Shown piece by piece: positions 46,076 through 55,143 of a stretch of DNA of 63,600 nucleotides (position 1 is its first letter; each line of letters opens with the position of its first letter). The notes below the pieces were generated by a model. That model ran no database searches and had not been told where the DNA came from. It saw only the letters and a program-made list of their open reading frames with translations. The stretch is from a virus. Location of the stretch: positions 1 to 63,600 of the IMG/VR virus record IMGVR_UViG_3300011430_000011. One strand, given 5' to 3'. Both the position numbers and the translations under genes were made by a program.

Positions 46076-46528
46076 CTAGGCGTCGCCAACGATGGCTGTC
46101 AAGCCCTGAACAAGACCCTTACGAGGCTCATTCCCTGTTGCCTGGTTCTCAGCTTCGAGAACCTTCTTGGCCAGATCCTTGTCGTTGCCGACGTACTCGA
46201 GCAACTCGTTGATCGTCGGCTCATCGCCTTCGATCCACTCGGCCAGCTGAGCAATCGTCATCTCACCGATCGGCTCCTCGCTGGTTGGCTCGTTTAGGTC
46301 TAGTACCGCTGTGTCTACACCAGGGCGATTGACCTGCGCTTCGCCCTCTTTGTAGAACACATCGAACTCCTCAGCCCGAGCTCTGTCCTTCGGGATCAGA
46401 TCATCCCACTCGACCTGCTCACCACGACTGGCAACCATTCTTGTGTGGCTGACCTGGCCCTCGAGATACGGGTGAGGAACCACACGAGCGTACACGAATG
46501 CTCTGACCTTGACTGTCTTCAGTGACAT
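46076..46528 (-). CDS. hypothetical structural-region protein (150 aa)
   Basis: N-terminal strand part (KTVKVRAFVYARVVPHPYLE; GQVSHTRMVASRGEQVEWDD) typical of short head proteins just after the capsid, and a C-terminal acidic helical part (AQLAEWIEGDEPTINELLEY) like a small FF/SAP-type helix pair. Between capsid and connector genes, probably a head-completion protein. Confidence 0.65.
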   Translation of the reverse strand: MSLKTVKVRAFVYARVVPHPYLEGQVSHTRMVASRGEQVEWDDLIPKDRARAEEFDVFYKEGEAQVNRPGVDTAVLDLNEPTSEEPIGEMTIAQLAEWIEGDEPTINELLEYVGNDKDLAKKVLEAENQATGNEPRKGLVQGLTAIVGDA

Positions 46529-46538
46529 GTCATCCTCC

Positions 46539-47483
46539 TTACGCTGCGAGCCCGGTGACCTTGTACACCGAGTAAGGGTTGGTGACGAACATCACAGGGG
46601 ACACCGAGGTCTGAACCCATGTGCGTTGACGCAGTGTCGGAGCACCCTCGACTGCTGTCTCGGTTTCCAGCGGGAACTCGACCCTCATCTCTCCAACCAT
46701 GCCTGAAGCGAGCGCGTAAGCCTCACCAGCTGTGACACGCGGAGACACGAAGATAGAGAGTCCTGCCGAGGCCAGGATGTCCAGAAGTCCCTGGCCATAG
46801 ATCGATCCAAGCCTGAGCCATTCCTGCGGATTCAGAAGCCAGAGATCGATGACAACACCAAGCTCGTCATTGTCCGACAGAGTCTGGATGTTCATGAAGT
46901 CGAATGCCGGCCACAGGTTGAAGTTCGATGCGCTTGAACCTGCGGTGATGACATCAGCCCAGCTGTTTCCCACGACCGACTGGCCATAGGTTGTGATCGC
47001 AGCATCGAGTTCAGCAATCGCGATCTGGTTGATCTTGCGAACGACTGTGTTGCCGAGCTGGCGAGTTCTCATCGTGAACTGCGAGACGTTGTTACGCTTG
47101 ATTGCCTCACGAGTCATGAAGTATTTCCCGCCCCACTTCTCAGGCTCAGCGACCTTGGGAGCCAAGCGAGTACCTGTGACGAGAGGGAACTCATCGCCAG
47201 GAGCAACTTGCTTGACATCACGATCGAGGTAGAGCTCGTTGGTGGTCAGAACGTCGTACACCACTGCGCCGCCAGTGACTCCCCCAGCCGATGTGAAGAC
47301 TCTGTCAGCGATGAACCGCTGAAGAGTCAGATCCATGATCATTTGTGTGATCCTGGTCGGTTGGTTGAGGGCAATGTCGACGGTATAGCTGGTACCGCTG
47401 ACAGTCGGAGGACCGAGAGGATGCTCGACTGCTTGCGCGAACGAAAGCTTCGACATCGACTCGTAGCTCAGAATGCCTTCCAT
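46539..47483 (-). CDS. major capsid protein
   Basis: 314 residues from ATG 47483 (GAGGAGGAAATC upstream). Segments typical of actinophage HK97-type capsids: VDIALNQPTRITQMIMDLTL, WGGKYFMTREAIKRNNVSQF, MRTRQLGNTVVRKINQIAIA, GVVIDLWLLNPQEWLRLG. Forms the head shell. Sits directly after the decoration and protease/scaffold genes. Confidence 0.85.
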   Translation of the reverse strand: MEGILSYESMSKLSFAQAVEHPLGPPTVSGTSYTVDIALNQPTRITQMIMDLTLQRFIADRVFTSAGGVTGGAVVYDVLTTNELYLDRDVKQVAPGDEFPLVTGTRLAPKVAEPEKWGGKYFMTREAIKRNNVSQFTMRTRQLGNTVVRKINQIAIAELDAAITTYGQSVVGNSWADVITAGSSASNFNLWPAFDFMNIQTLSDNDELGVVIDLWLLNPQEWLRLGSIYGQGLLDILASAGLSIFVSPRVTAGEAYALASGMVGEMRVEFPLETETAVEGAPTLRQRTWVQTSVSPVMFVTNPYSVYKVTGLAA

Positions 47484-47506
47484 GATTTCCTCCTCTCTAC
47501 GAGTCA

Positions 47507-47959
47507 TCACGCCGCCGGTCCGAGATGCGAGTGGCCATGAATCTTGACGACAGCAATTGCGCCGATCCCTGTACAGTCAGCAAGAGCAATGCCGACTGAG
47601 TAACGGTTGGCAGCCACTGCGAAAGTGATCACACGACCAACTGAGTCAACCATCACTTCCACACCAGCTGAGATCGCCGCTCCACCTTCGCAGGGAAGAA
47701 CGAGACCAGGAGTTGCAAGAACTCCTACCTTACCCCCTGAGGCTGCATCTCTGTTTGCGACACCGAGGACTCTCTCAGCAGTCGCTGTGCAAGGACCGAC
47801 AACGATGTTACCGCCAAGCGCATCAGAGTCTAGACCGATGAAGCCACCACCCTGTGCATCTGCTGTGAGCTTCACAAATCTACGACCTGTGACTGCGCCC
47901 GAGCAATGAGCGGTGATGGTACCGCCAGGCTCGTAGATCGGGATGCAATCGTTTGCCAC
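47507..47959 (-). CDS. head decoration-like protein
   Basis: 150 residues, Gly/Ala-rich and strand-dominated: ITAHCSGAVTGRRFVKLTAD; GLDSDALGGNIVVGPCTATA; AISAGVEVMVDSVGRVITFA. Composition and place (between protease/scaffold and capsid) match DUF2190-type capsid decoration proteins. Confidence 0.75.
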   Translation of the reverse strand: MANDCIPIYEPGGTITAHCSGAVTGRRFVKLTADAQGGGFIGLDSDALGGNIVVGPCTATAERVLGVANRDAASGGKVGVLATPGLVLPCEGGAAISAGVEVMVDSVGRVITFAVAANRYSVGIALADCTGIGAIAVVKIHGHSHLGPAA

Positions 47960-49492
47960 TTAGATCACCCTCTCGTTGTAGACACGAACACCCTGGTGAC
48001 CGTGTTCTGCCTCATGCTTCAACTTCGCTTCTCTGGCCGCGAGCTCAGGGAACCAACCTCTGGGATAAGCTTCCCCTCCAGCTGCCAGCTCGGACGGTGT
48101 CTGAGTGCCACGCTCTTCGACGGGAATCAGACCAGGAGACAGAGCTTCAATCGCCGTACGAGCACCTTCGCGATCTGACTTCATGTAGCTCTGCCAGTGT
48201 TCCATCCTGGCAGGAGGAAACTTACCCTCCTTTAGTGCAGCAGACAGGAATGCACCGTCTTCTGACTCGAGCTGAGTGGCACGAGCTGCTCTGCCATCGG
48301 CGGCACCTGCTCTGAGCTCTTCATACGCTTTCTTGTCGAGTGTTACCGTGTCCGCTGCCGAGTGCGACACCACCGGCTTCTTACCGGCCTCGGTCTCTTC
48401 ACCGTCGCCGTTATCAGTATCGTCTTCGGTATCGTCTTCGGTACCGTTACCGTTACCGTTACCGGCTTCGGTATCGGGATCAGTTCCTGCTGGCGTATCA
48501 CCGAGTGCCTGAGTCTGGAGCTTCGAATTGATCTGCTCCAGCGTCGCGTCCTCGGCGAGACCCAGCTTGGCAGCGAGATTCTTTCGCTTCTCTTCGTCCA
48601 TGCTCTGGCCTCCTTCGGGTCTTGTGACGCGACCAGACTCTTCGGCGGTCGCGTAGCTGGCCATGACCTTACGTCCTGCTTGCTCGATCCCCGCCACTAG
48701 ATAGCTGGCAGCATTCGATTTCTCTGTCTTCGTCTTCGGAACTGGGACGTACTTGACCTTGACTTCCTTCGGCTTCCCGAAGCTGATCTCATCATCGTCC
48801 CCGATGGTGAAGTCGACGAGATACAGTTCACCCTCCCACTCGTCTTCCACCACCAGCTGGTCGGGCTCGAGAAGAACCGCCTTGCACCACCATGAATAGT
48901 TCCCCTCGGACTCGAGCAGCTCGTAGTACGCCCGACGAACATCATCGACATTGACTGACATCAGGCTTCTTGACAACTGCTCTCCTCCCTTCACCATCGC
49001 TGTGCCTAGTTTGAGCACAACATCTTTTGGCTTCTTGTCGCCGTAGTACAGCGGAAGATCCTCTAGCGACATGCAACCTGGCCATTCAACTCCAAGAAGC
49101 TGGACTGCTGTGATTACAGCTTGCCAGGTTCCTCCTGAAGCAGTCTTGACTCCGTGAACTATCTCAACTGACCGACTAGGATATGCAGCCGGTAGAACTT
49201 CAGCGAGCCAAGCAGGAACTCCCTCGAAGTCTCCGTAAACCGTCTGTTCGTCCTCATCAAAACGCATGTTAGTGACACGACCGAAGCAAGGTTCAGTAAT
49301 TGCATCGCCGTGAGTATCTTCACTGTACGTCAACTTCAAACGAGGACTGGGTAGGGTCGGATCGTTATTCGCAGCCGCTACTGCATCCACGAGATCCTCT
49401 CGTGTGAAGGTTACTGGACCGTTCATCGCTGGCCACTTGTATCCGACCTCGACGAGAGGAACATTCGGGATGGTTACTAGCGACGGAGGCAT
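47960..49492 (-). CDS. prohead protease / scaffold protein
   Basis: 510 residues. N-terminal half (VGYKWPAMNGPVTFTREDLV; GRVTNMRFDEDEQTVYGDFE; AAYPSRSVEIVHGVKTASGG) resembles Mu-type head maturation proteases. After about residue 290 comes a scaffold-like region: MDEEKRKNLAAKLGLAEDAT, an acidic low-complexity linker of GNGNGNG and EDDTEDDTDN, then a helical end. The two functions are often fused in phages. Start ATG 49492. Confidence 0.7.
   Translation of the reverse strand: MPPSLVTIPNVPLVEVGYKWPAMNGPVTFTREDLVDAVAAANNDPTLPSPRLKLTYSEDTHGDAITEPCFGRVTNMRFDEDEQTVYGDFEGVPAWLAEVLPAAYPSRSVEIVHGVKTASGGTWQAVITAVQLLGVEWPGCMSLEDLPLYYGDKKPKDVVLKLGTAMVKGGEQLSRSLMSVNVDDVRRAYYELLESEGNYSWWCKAVLLEPDQLVVEDEWEGELYLVDFTIGDDDEISFGKPKEVKVKYVPVPKTKTEKSNAASYLVAGIEQAGRKVMASYATAEESGRVTRPEGGQSMDEEKRKNLAAKLGLAEDATLEQINSKLQTQALGDTPAGTDPDTEAGNGNGNGTEDDTEDDTDNGDGEETEAGKKPVVSHSAADTVTLDKKAYEELRAGAADGRAARATQLESEDGAFLSAALKEGKFPPARMEHWQSYMKSDREGARTAIEALSPGLIPVEERGTQTPSELAAGGEAYPRGWFPELAAREAKLKHEAEHGHQGVRVYNERVI
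48415..48475. repeat. short tandem repeats inside the scaffold linker
   Basis: Two copies of a GTATCGTCTTCG-like unit (48417-48440) followed by ACCGTT repeated three times (48443-48462). They encode the acidic TEDDTEDD and the GNGNGNG linker. Repeat number could vary between related phages. Confidence 0.7.
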
Positions 49493-49494
49493 TG

Positions 49495-49659
49495 CTACGC
49501 CTTCTTACCTCCGTTTGCTCCAGGCTGCTTGTAGTACGGACCCATTGCAGGCAAGTTCTGGATCAGCTTCGGAGGATGAGCACCATCGCTTGATCCTTGC
49601 GGAACTTCGGTCTTGTCTCCGATCGGCTTGGCATTCGTACCTTCGACTTTGCTTGCCAT
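49495..49659 (-). CDS. small hypothetical structural-region protein (54 aa)
   Basis: ATG 49659 behind GGGAGGCCAGA. MASKVEGTNAKPIGDKTEVP then SSDGAHPPKLIQNLPAMGPY and KQPGANGGKKA. Pro/Gly/Ala-rich with little predicted structure, so perhaps a flexible head component. It abuts the protease gene. Confidence 0.6.
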   Translation of the reverse strand: MASKVEGTNAKPIGDKTEVPQGSSDGAHPPKLIQNLPAMGPYYKQPGANGGKKA

Positions 49660-49713
49660 TCTGGCCTCCCTTGGTTGCTGGGCACTATAGCTGGCCTGTC
49701 GGCCGTTGGCTAC

Positions 49714-50004
49714 TTACGGCGCTATCACCCGCTCAGGGCCGACAACAAAGCTCCTCTCGATTCTCACCGGAATAGGCAGTGTACACTGGATTTCATACCA
49801 GTGTGTACCCTCCAATGTTATGAGGAAACTTCCTTCGTACACACCTGGATCAAGTGTTGCATCAAGAGTTACTGCTGTGTAGGTTATTCCATCTGGGTGC
49901 TTCACATTGCACTCTGGATCAGTAGGAATCAGAGGGGTTTTGTCACGTTGTCTGAATACCCCCTGAAGGATCACAAGATTTCCGGGCTCATACATCTTTG
50001 TCAT
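49714..50004 (-). CDS. hypothetical beta-rich protein (96 aa)
   Basis: MTKMYEPGNLVILQGVFRQR, then VTLDATLDPGVYEGSFLITL and HWYEIQCTLPIPVRIERSFV. Looks like one immunoglobulin-like or similar beta-sandwich found in phage head additions. Overlaps the repeat protein gene by four bases. Confidence 0.65.
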   Translation of the reverse strand: MTKMYEPGNLVILQGVFRQRDKTPLIPTDPECNVKHPDGITYTAVTLDATLDPGVYEGSFLITLEGTHWYEIQCTLPIPVRIERSFVVGPERVIAP

Positions 50005-51236
50005 ATCAGGGAGTCCTTTGCCTCGATTGATGGTCCCTCAAAGTCTTCAGCATCAATTGTCGCAGCACTGAGGGTCGTTGACTCTATGGTACCTACTGCT
50101 TCATCTGAAGCTCGCACAGTCCCAAATCTGATCGCTGCGATCAGAGTCCTTATTCCACGAGCGAGCGCTCCAGCAATAGCAGTTCCAGTCTTACCAATAT
50201 TGATGTTCCTGAAACCTATTGCGAGCGCCCCTGCTATCGCTGCCCCCTGTCGGACAAACTCCAAAGCTTTTGCACCAGACCCTCTTGCACCAGCTATGGC
50301 TGTTCCCGCTTTGCTACGCTCCTCCATGTCTGCTCCTGACGCCGTTGCTCCAGAGACAGCAGTTCCTGTTTCATAATACTCTTCCTGAGCGACCCCTGTC
50401 GCTGACGCTCCTGAGCGAGCAGTACCTGTCTTCGTTCCTTCAGCACTACTCTGGCCAGAGCCTTGTGCACCAGAGACAGCAGTGCCAGTCTCAGAGTATT
50501 CAGCAACATCAGCACCAGCAGCGACTGCCCCTGCAATCGCTGTTCCTTCTTTCGGAGCAGACTCCTTTGCACTAGCTCCAGATCCTTGCACACCTGCAAC
50601 AGCTGTACCCATTTCAGAGAACTCTGAAATATCAGCGCCAGTAGAAGTTGCTCCCGCAATGGCCATGCCGCTCTTACCAGCAGATTCTTTGATACCGATC
50701 CCTGCACTCATTGCACCAGCTATCGCTGTTCCAGTCTCTGAGTGCTCAGCAACATCTGCACCTTGAGATTGCACTCCAGCACGGGCAGTACCAGCCTCTA
50801 CCGCTTCAAAGACATCTGTCCCAGTACTCTGCGCGCCGGCAATAGCAGTACCGCCACGGCCTATCTCCTTTTGCTGATCGCCGGTTCCTTGCGCTCCAGC
50901 CATTGCAGTCCCCGCTTCAACGGCCTCAAAAACATCCGCTCCAGAGCCTTGAACTCCAGCTATCGCCAATCCATTCTTAGACTTCTCTGTCGTCCTTGAT
51001 CCTGTGGCGGTCGCACCAGAGAAAGCTGTACCGGCTTCTACAGCTTCCCAAGCTCCCTCCCCTGCTCCAAGCCCAACTGCCCTCGCGGTCCCAAACTCTA
51101 CGAACTCAGAAACATCTGCGCCAGCCGCAGTTGCACCAGACATCGCTACGCCAGATTTGTTGTAAGTCTCCGGAGGTTGGCTGAAACCTTTACGAATAAT
51201 TGGTGGTGCTGGCTGTGCGCGACCGAGACGTGACAT
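50001..51236 (-). CDS. protein of about 17 twenty-residue repeats (virion fibre candidate)
   Basis: 411 residues. After a 25-residue start (MSRLGRAQPAPPIIRKGFSQ) come about 17 copies of GTA-x-AGA-xxx-G-xx-x-x-E-xxE-x, each about 20 residues, for example GTAIAGAQSTGTDVFEAVEA and GTAVSGAQGSGQSSAEGTKT. Such short G/A-rich repeats are expected to stack into a beta-solenoid or fibre shaft. The end departs from the repeat and is acidic (AEDFEGPSIEAKDSLI). Not a known family to me. Among head genes, so likely a capsid fibre. Confidence 0.65.
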   Translation of the reverse strand: MSRLGRAQPAPPIIRKGFSQPPETYNKSGVAMSGATAAGADVSEFVEFGTARAVGLGAGEGAWEAVEAGTAFSGATATGSRTTEKSKNGLAIAGVQGSGADVFEAVEAGTAMAGAQGTGDQQKEIGRGGTAIAGAQSTGTDVFEAVEAGTARAGVQSQGADVAEHSETGTAIAGAMSAGIGIKESAGKSGMAIAGATSTGADISEFSEMGTAVAGVQGSGASAKESAPKEGTAIAGAVAAGADVAEYSETGTAVSGAQGSGQSSAEGTKTGTARSGASATGVAQEEYYETGTAVSGATASGADMEERSKAGTAIAGARGSGAKALEFVRQGAAIAGALAIGFRNINIGKTGTAIAGALARGIRTLIAAIRFGTVRASDEAVGTIESTTLSAATIDAEDFEGPSIEAKDSLI

Positions 51237-51707
51237 CTAACAGCGACTCACACTCATGGTTGCTCGAATATCTACACCTGCTGGAGCATTCGCACGGATT
51301 GCCCAACCTTCTGCTAGCGCACAGTCGTACTCATCACCAAGAGGAATGTCGTACCACAGTACTCCCATGAAAGCGGCGATTGTAGCCTCGTCGATGACTG
51401 TAAGAGTTGTGGGCTCAGCAGTCCAGGTCTTTCCAGCAGTGAACCCAGCCGTGAGCACACGACCATTCTTCTGAACTGGTGTGACCGATGTCGAGTTAGT
51501 TCCTGGCGAGTTGGTGGCCCAGGTTGAGTAGCAGATTTCGATGAGCACCGGAACAGCTGAGGCAGAGACACCAAGCACTCCTATCTTCAGCTTTCTGAGC
51601 AAAAGACCTGAGTTCGCATGTGCCTTCGCTCCCAAAATCGACTTTGCTGTGGCAGCAGTCAGAGTGATCGCGCCACCAGTGGGAATTGAATACTCAGGAG
51701 CTGACAT
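51237..51707 (-). CDS. hypothetical structural beta-rich protein (156 aa)
   Basis: ATG 51707 (AGGAGTGGTCAA upstream). MSAPEYSIPTGGAITLTAAT, LLLRKLKIGVLGVSASAVPV, TTLTVIDEATIAAFMGVLWY and GWAIRANAPAGVDIRATMSV. Strand-rich and Thr/Ala-rich, like jelly-roll capsid accessory proteins. Its stop lies next to the repeat protein start, so the two may be assembled together. Confidence 0.65.
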   Translation of the reverse strand: MSAPEYSIPTGGAITLTAATAKSILGAKAHANSGLLLRKLKIGVLGVSASAVPVLIEICYSTWATNSPGTNSTSVTPVQKNGRVLTAGFTAGKTWTAEPTTLTVIDEATIAAFMGVLWYDIPLGDEYDCALAEGWAIRANAPAGVDIRATMSVSRC

Positions 51708-51906
51708 TTGACCACTCCTCCAAAAGATCGTTATTTCTTGCTTCTGACTCTTGCTCAGAGAACACACCAACAACATCAAGATTTCCAAGAGATTGGTCGT
51801 GTGCAAATTGGGTCTCAGCATCTTCCTTGCTGTACGGCCCTAGACGACGTTCACCTGGCCACGGTGGAATCTTGAAATGTTCGTCTCGAACGTGAATGTA
51901 ATACAT
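51694..51906 (-). CDS. hypothetical acidic protein (70 aa)
   Basis: MYYIHVRDEHFKIPPWPGER then RLGPYSKEDAETQFAHDQSL. The layout strand, Pro-rich turn, helix fits small proteins like PepSY-free SPOR-like modules, but no family is firmly matched. Overlaps the next gene's start. Confidence 0.6.
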   Translation of the reverse strand: MYYIHVRDEHFKIPPWPGERRLGPYSKEDAETQFAHDQSLGNLDVVGVFSEQESEARNNDLLEEWSNVSS

Positions 51907-51915
51907 GATCCTCCT

Positions 51916-53691
51916 TTACCAGCGCGAAGCGCGCGTGACAGCGGGGCTAGGAACAATTATCGGTGGTGGTGGTACAGTGACAAGAGATTGCTCAGTGATT
52001 GTCTGGGTGAAGGTGATGAATGAATCTCCAGCCGCACCACCTGTTGTACCATCAAATGAAATCTGAGCATTGTGCCCTGAGATCATAGAAGTATTTCCAC
52101 AATCATCGAGGTAAAGACGCAATCGTATTCTTTTCCCAGCAGTAACAGAGACATCATCGCCAGAAATCCACGCTTCGTAAGCACCATCCGAAGTTCCTAT
52201 TTCACCAACAGAGCCATTGGTCGTAAGGGCTTCTATGTTAGCGATTCCCCATGTTGAGGCGTTCCCTCCATCACTGTCACAAACTGCTATCTCAGCCTTT
52301 AGACTCGCATTGGCGCCAGCATTGCTGACGAAGGCTCTGATATTCGCCAACACAAGAGAGCCAAGGGTGAAAGCCTCTACTGTTTTTGAATACCACTCTA
52401 CAAGAAGTTGTCCAGGATCACCAGACGACGATCGCTTGAACTGAACCGGAGTTGCCCAACCCGCCACGGTGTCACAACCAATATTAGCTGCGCCTCCATT
52501 TCCTCTTGCGGTCCACATTTCATAGGGTTGCCCATTTCCTAGAGTGTAGTAGACCTTTACACGAACTCTGTCTATGCTAATAGCTATGTCGGATCCTGAC
52601 GGAAATGAAATGCGAACACCAAAGTCAACATCTTCCACAATCGCTTCTGTCAAAATCTGAGTGAAATATTCGGAAGAGAACAGTATAGTAGCTACTGACT
52701 CAGCTGTTCCCAGCGGAAGCGACAGAGTTTGAGAAAGAGCGGTCGTTCCGTCAGCCCCAACAAAAACAACATCGGCAAAATCAGTCCCGGCGTCTACTTT
52801 TCCTTCTATTTCAGCCTCTAGAGCAAATGGCACAGCACCAGCAGGTAAGGCAAGACCAAGTTGCTTCCCATACAAGTAATCAGTCGGAAGAGTAGGGGTC
52901 GTGACCGAGGTTGTGTATACATCATCACTCGATGCAGCATTGCTTGGACTTGCCCATGCGGCACCGCCGCCATTATCAGCACTTGAAAACGCACCTGGAA
53001 CTACCCATCCCGTATCTTGAACGAATCCTTCACCTGGTTCATTGTTTTTCAAGTAGAGAGTTGAACCTGTTGGAGTAGTTGTTATGAATCCAAACGTCTC
53101 AGTGAAGGTGATGAAGCTGTCACCATCAGCCCCACCAACATCATCATCGAATCCAAGGCTAAAGTTGAATCCAGAGCCCATTGTTCCAGCATCATCACCG
53201 AATACTCGAACTCTGATTCTGTCACCTTTGAGGAATGAAACATCGGTGTAGTCGGCATCAGTCATTCCAGTTGTGAAGTTGTTGACAGCCCTGGTTGTAA
53301 CCGCAACTTCTGTCACCCGAGTGCTTTTCACAACATTGGTAATTGCACCGTTTAGGGCAGCTACCTTGTCGATTACGACGTTAATTGCCACATTCGCATT
53401 CATGCTGCTTTCAGAGGCCCATAAGTTTGCGGTGATCGTCCCAGACATTGTAAAGTCCTGGTCTACAGGCTCAGACAAAAATTCGAATGGCAAACCACCT
53501 ATACCTTCAGTAACCTCGATGCCAAGAGTTGCCCCACCAACAGTAGCCGTAGAATGAGCAACCAAAGTTGTCCCGGCCGTAGGAGACAGCAATTTGGCAA
53601 TCCACCCAGATGCAGCTCCGGCGAGGTTGGCAGTATTTGTGCCTCGGTGGGCAGATGCTGGCGCAATTCGAAGAAAAGTAGTTGTTGACAT
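51916..53691 (-). CDS. large virion protein with duplicated beta module
   Basis: 591 residues. Two copies of one module: KGDRIRVRVFGDDAG…GGADGDSFITFTETF (about 155-200) and AGKRIRLRLYLDDCG…GGAAGDSFITFTQTI (about 525-570). In between are strand-rich Thr/Ala/Gly parts (TPTGSTLYLKNNEPGEGFVQ). Typical of phage surface appendages or capsid fibres. No catalytic motif seen. Confidence 0.65.
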   Translation of the reverse strand: MSTTTFLRIAPASAHRGTNTANLAGAASGWIAKLLSPTAGTTLVAHSTATVGGATLGIEVTEGIGGLPFEFLSEPVDQDFTMSGTITANLWASESSMNANVAINVVIDKVAALNGAITNVVKSTRVTEVAVTTRAVNNFTTGMTDADYTDVSFLKGDRIRVRVFGDDAGTMGSGFNFSLGFDDDVGGADGDSFITFTETFGFITTTPTGSTLYLKNNEPGEGFVQDTGWVVPGAFSSADNGGGAAWASPSNAASSDDVYTTSVTTPTLPTDYLYGKQLGLALPAGAVPFALEAEIEGKVDAGTDFADVVFVGADGTTALSQTLSLPLGTAESVATILFSSEYFTQILTEAIVEDVDFGVRISFPSGSDIAISIDRVRVKVYYTLGNGQPYEMWTARGNGGAANIGCDTVAGWATPVQFKRSSSGDPGQLLVEWYSKTVEAFTLGSLVLANIRAFVSNAGANASLKAEIAVCDSDGGNASTWGIANIEALTTNGSVGEIGTSDGAYEAWISGDDVSVTAGKRIRLRLYLDDCGNTSMISGHNAQISFDGTTGGAAGDSFITFTQTITEQSLVTVPPPPIIVPSPAVTRASRW

Positions 53692-53907
53692 CTAACTCAC
53701 CCACCACCGACGCCACGGACGCCATCTAGGTTTTTGAGCGACTGTCCACCACGGAGGCCACCCGTCAAGGCGGAACAGAAGACGCTTCCACCAAGGGCTT
53801 GAAAGTGTATCTAGTCTTTTTGCCCACAACACGAGAGTGTCTGCGTGCTGATCTTTGTTTACAGTCAGCGAGACGATCTCTGCACGCAAATTCTCGATAT
53901 CAGTCAA
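53692..53907 (-). CDS. coiled-coil protein with Trp-rich basic tail (71 aa)
   Basis: Start is uncertain: TTG 53907 behind AGGGG, or GTG 53925. TDIENLRAEIVSLTVNKDQH is a short coiled coil; then WWKRLLFRLDGWPPWWTVAQ and RWRPWRRWWVS, an Arg/Trp tail like a membrane-contact or antimicrobial peptide. The place beside a secreted protein suggests a membrane role. Unassigned. Confidence 0.5.
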   Translation of the reverse strand: MTDIENLRAEIVSLTVNKDQHADTLVLWAKRLDTLSSPWWKRLLFRLDGWPPWWTVAQKPRWRPWRRWWVS

Positions 53908-54575
53908 CTTGCCCCTAGACGCCACGCGGGGTCATACCCGAATCGTTGACCAAGAAGACAATCGCCGCCACCCGGCCCTTGGTTGACGTAGAAGCCATAG
54001 TAGGCGTATCCGTACGAGTGTTGCTTCTTGCGTCCAGTATTCGTAGCCGTGAACGTCACGTAAGAGAGGACGGCCTTGCCCCACAGGGCGGGGTCGGCGT
54101 TCGACCCTTCGATCGGTTGCATGTCGTCGCCGTCAAGGTCGTAGTCCGGGCCGAGGATGCAGGCGACATGCTCCCCGGTAACGGTCTGAGTATGCGGACC
54201 AGATCTGACCGTCACCGTTACCTCGATGTCTTCAGTGGCAGACCGGGCGTAGTGGATGTCCTCCCCAGTGTCGGCGTAAAAGCACTTCGTGATCGACGCC
54301 GTGTGGCCTGGCTCGAACACACCTGAAAATGACATCTCCATGTGATCGTCAGAGTCCCACAAGCACCACTCGTAATTGAAGCCGTGGAATGATGGGTTCA
54401 CGACCCACAGAGAGAAGTCTCGCTGCAACGCACCACCTTGCGTCCACTGCTCGACAGGCTCGTTGAAATTCTGTGAGTAGGTGCGCCAGGAGCCATCTGT
54501 CGGTTTCGCGGGTGCTGCTGACGAGGCAAGAGCCAACCCCGTCAGCAGAGACAAGATGACTAGAGATTTCTTCAT
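53904..54575 (-). CDS. secreted protein of unknown function, higher GC
   Basis: 223 residues. Sec signal peptide MKKSLVILSLLTGLALASSA with cleavage near APA-KP. The mature part has four Cys (EWC, TKC, HVAC, GGDC) that could form two disulfides, and much Tyr/Gly near the end (SYGYAYYGFYVNQGP). Its codons are GC-richer than neighbours. A secreted, disulfide-bearing product among structural genes looks like a 'moron' gene, perhaps blocking superinfection or coating the host surface. Confidence 0.6.
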   Translation of the reverse strand: MKKSLVILSLLTGLALASSAAPAKPTDGSWRTYSQNFNEPVEQWTQGGALQRDFSLWVVNPSFHGFNYEWCLWDSDDHMEMSFSGVFEPGHTASITKCFYADTGEDIHYARSATEDIEVTVTVRSGPHTQTVTGEHVACILGPDYDLDGDDMQPIEGSNADPALWGKAVLSYVTFTATNTGRKKQHSYGYAYYGFYVNQGPGGGDCLLGQRFGYDPAWRLGAS

Positions 54576-54576
54576 T

Positions 54577-55143
54577 CTAGTGAAGTAGTTCGATTGCAGG
54601 TGTCACCTTGATGATGTCGTTCTGAGCGAGCACGACTGCCGTCAGATCATCGAAGTTCACTTGGGCAACGCACTTGTCGCCTGTGGTTGAGAGGATATCA
54701 GAGTAGAAGAAACCGTTTACCGTCCCACCTGTAGCACCGACAGTCGGAAATGTGACCTGCGGATAGGTCGTCTTCCTACCTGTCGTCCCATCATCAGCAA
54801 TCGCTCCCCAGGTAGCTGTTGCAAGCTCCTGACGCACATAGTTCGTCCAGGCTGACTCTGTGATGTTCGCCATCGTCTGAGCCTCGGTGATGACTGTCGA
54901 GGCAGTCTGAGATGAGAACAAACACAAATAAATCGATGTCAGCCGTGTATCGTTCTTTGGGAACTGGCCAAGATAGATGTTAAGCCCTTCCTCTGGGAAG
55001 ATCTCAGCCATGAATTCATGAAGCATCTTGTCGATCTTGCTTGACCTGGCATAACCATTCCTTCGAACAGCCCTTGCGATCTTTAGAGCTTCAAAGAAAT
55101 GCCACTGCTGACCGGGAAGAATCACTCCACCGTTACTCCGCAT
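54577..55143 (-). CDS. hypothetical structural-region protein (188 aa)
   Basis: ATG 55143. MRSNGGVILPGQQWHFFEAL, then helical KIARAVRRNGYARSSKIDKM, then a strand-rich second half (TYPQVTFPTVGATGGTVNGF). Reminiscent of cement or head-auxiliary proteins. Starts inside the stop region of the zinc protein gene. Confidence 0.65.
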   Translation of the reverse strand: MRSNGGVILPGQQWHFFEALKIARAVRRNGYARSSKIDKMLHEFMAEIFPEEGLNIYLGQFPKNDTRLTSIYLCLFSSQTASTVITEAQTMANITESAWTNYVRQELATATWGAIADDGTTGRKTTYPQVTFPTVGATGGTVNGFFYSDILSTTGDKCVAQVNFDDLTAVVLAQNDIIKVTPAIELLH

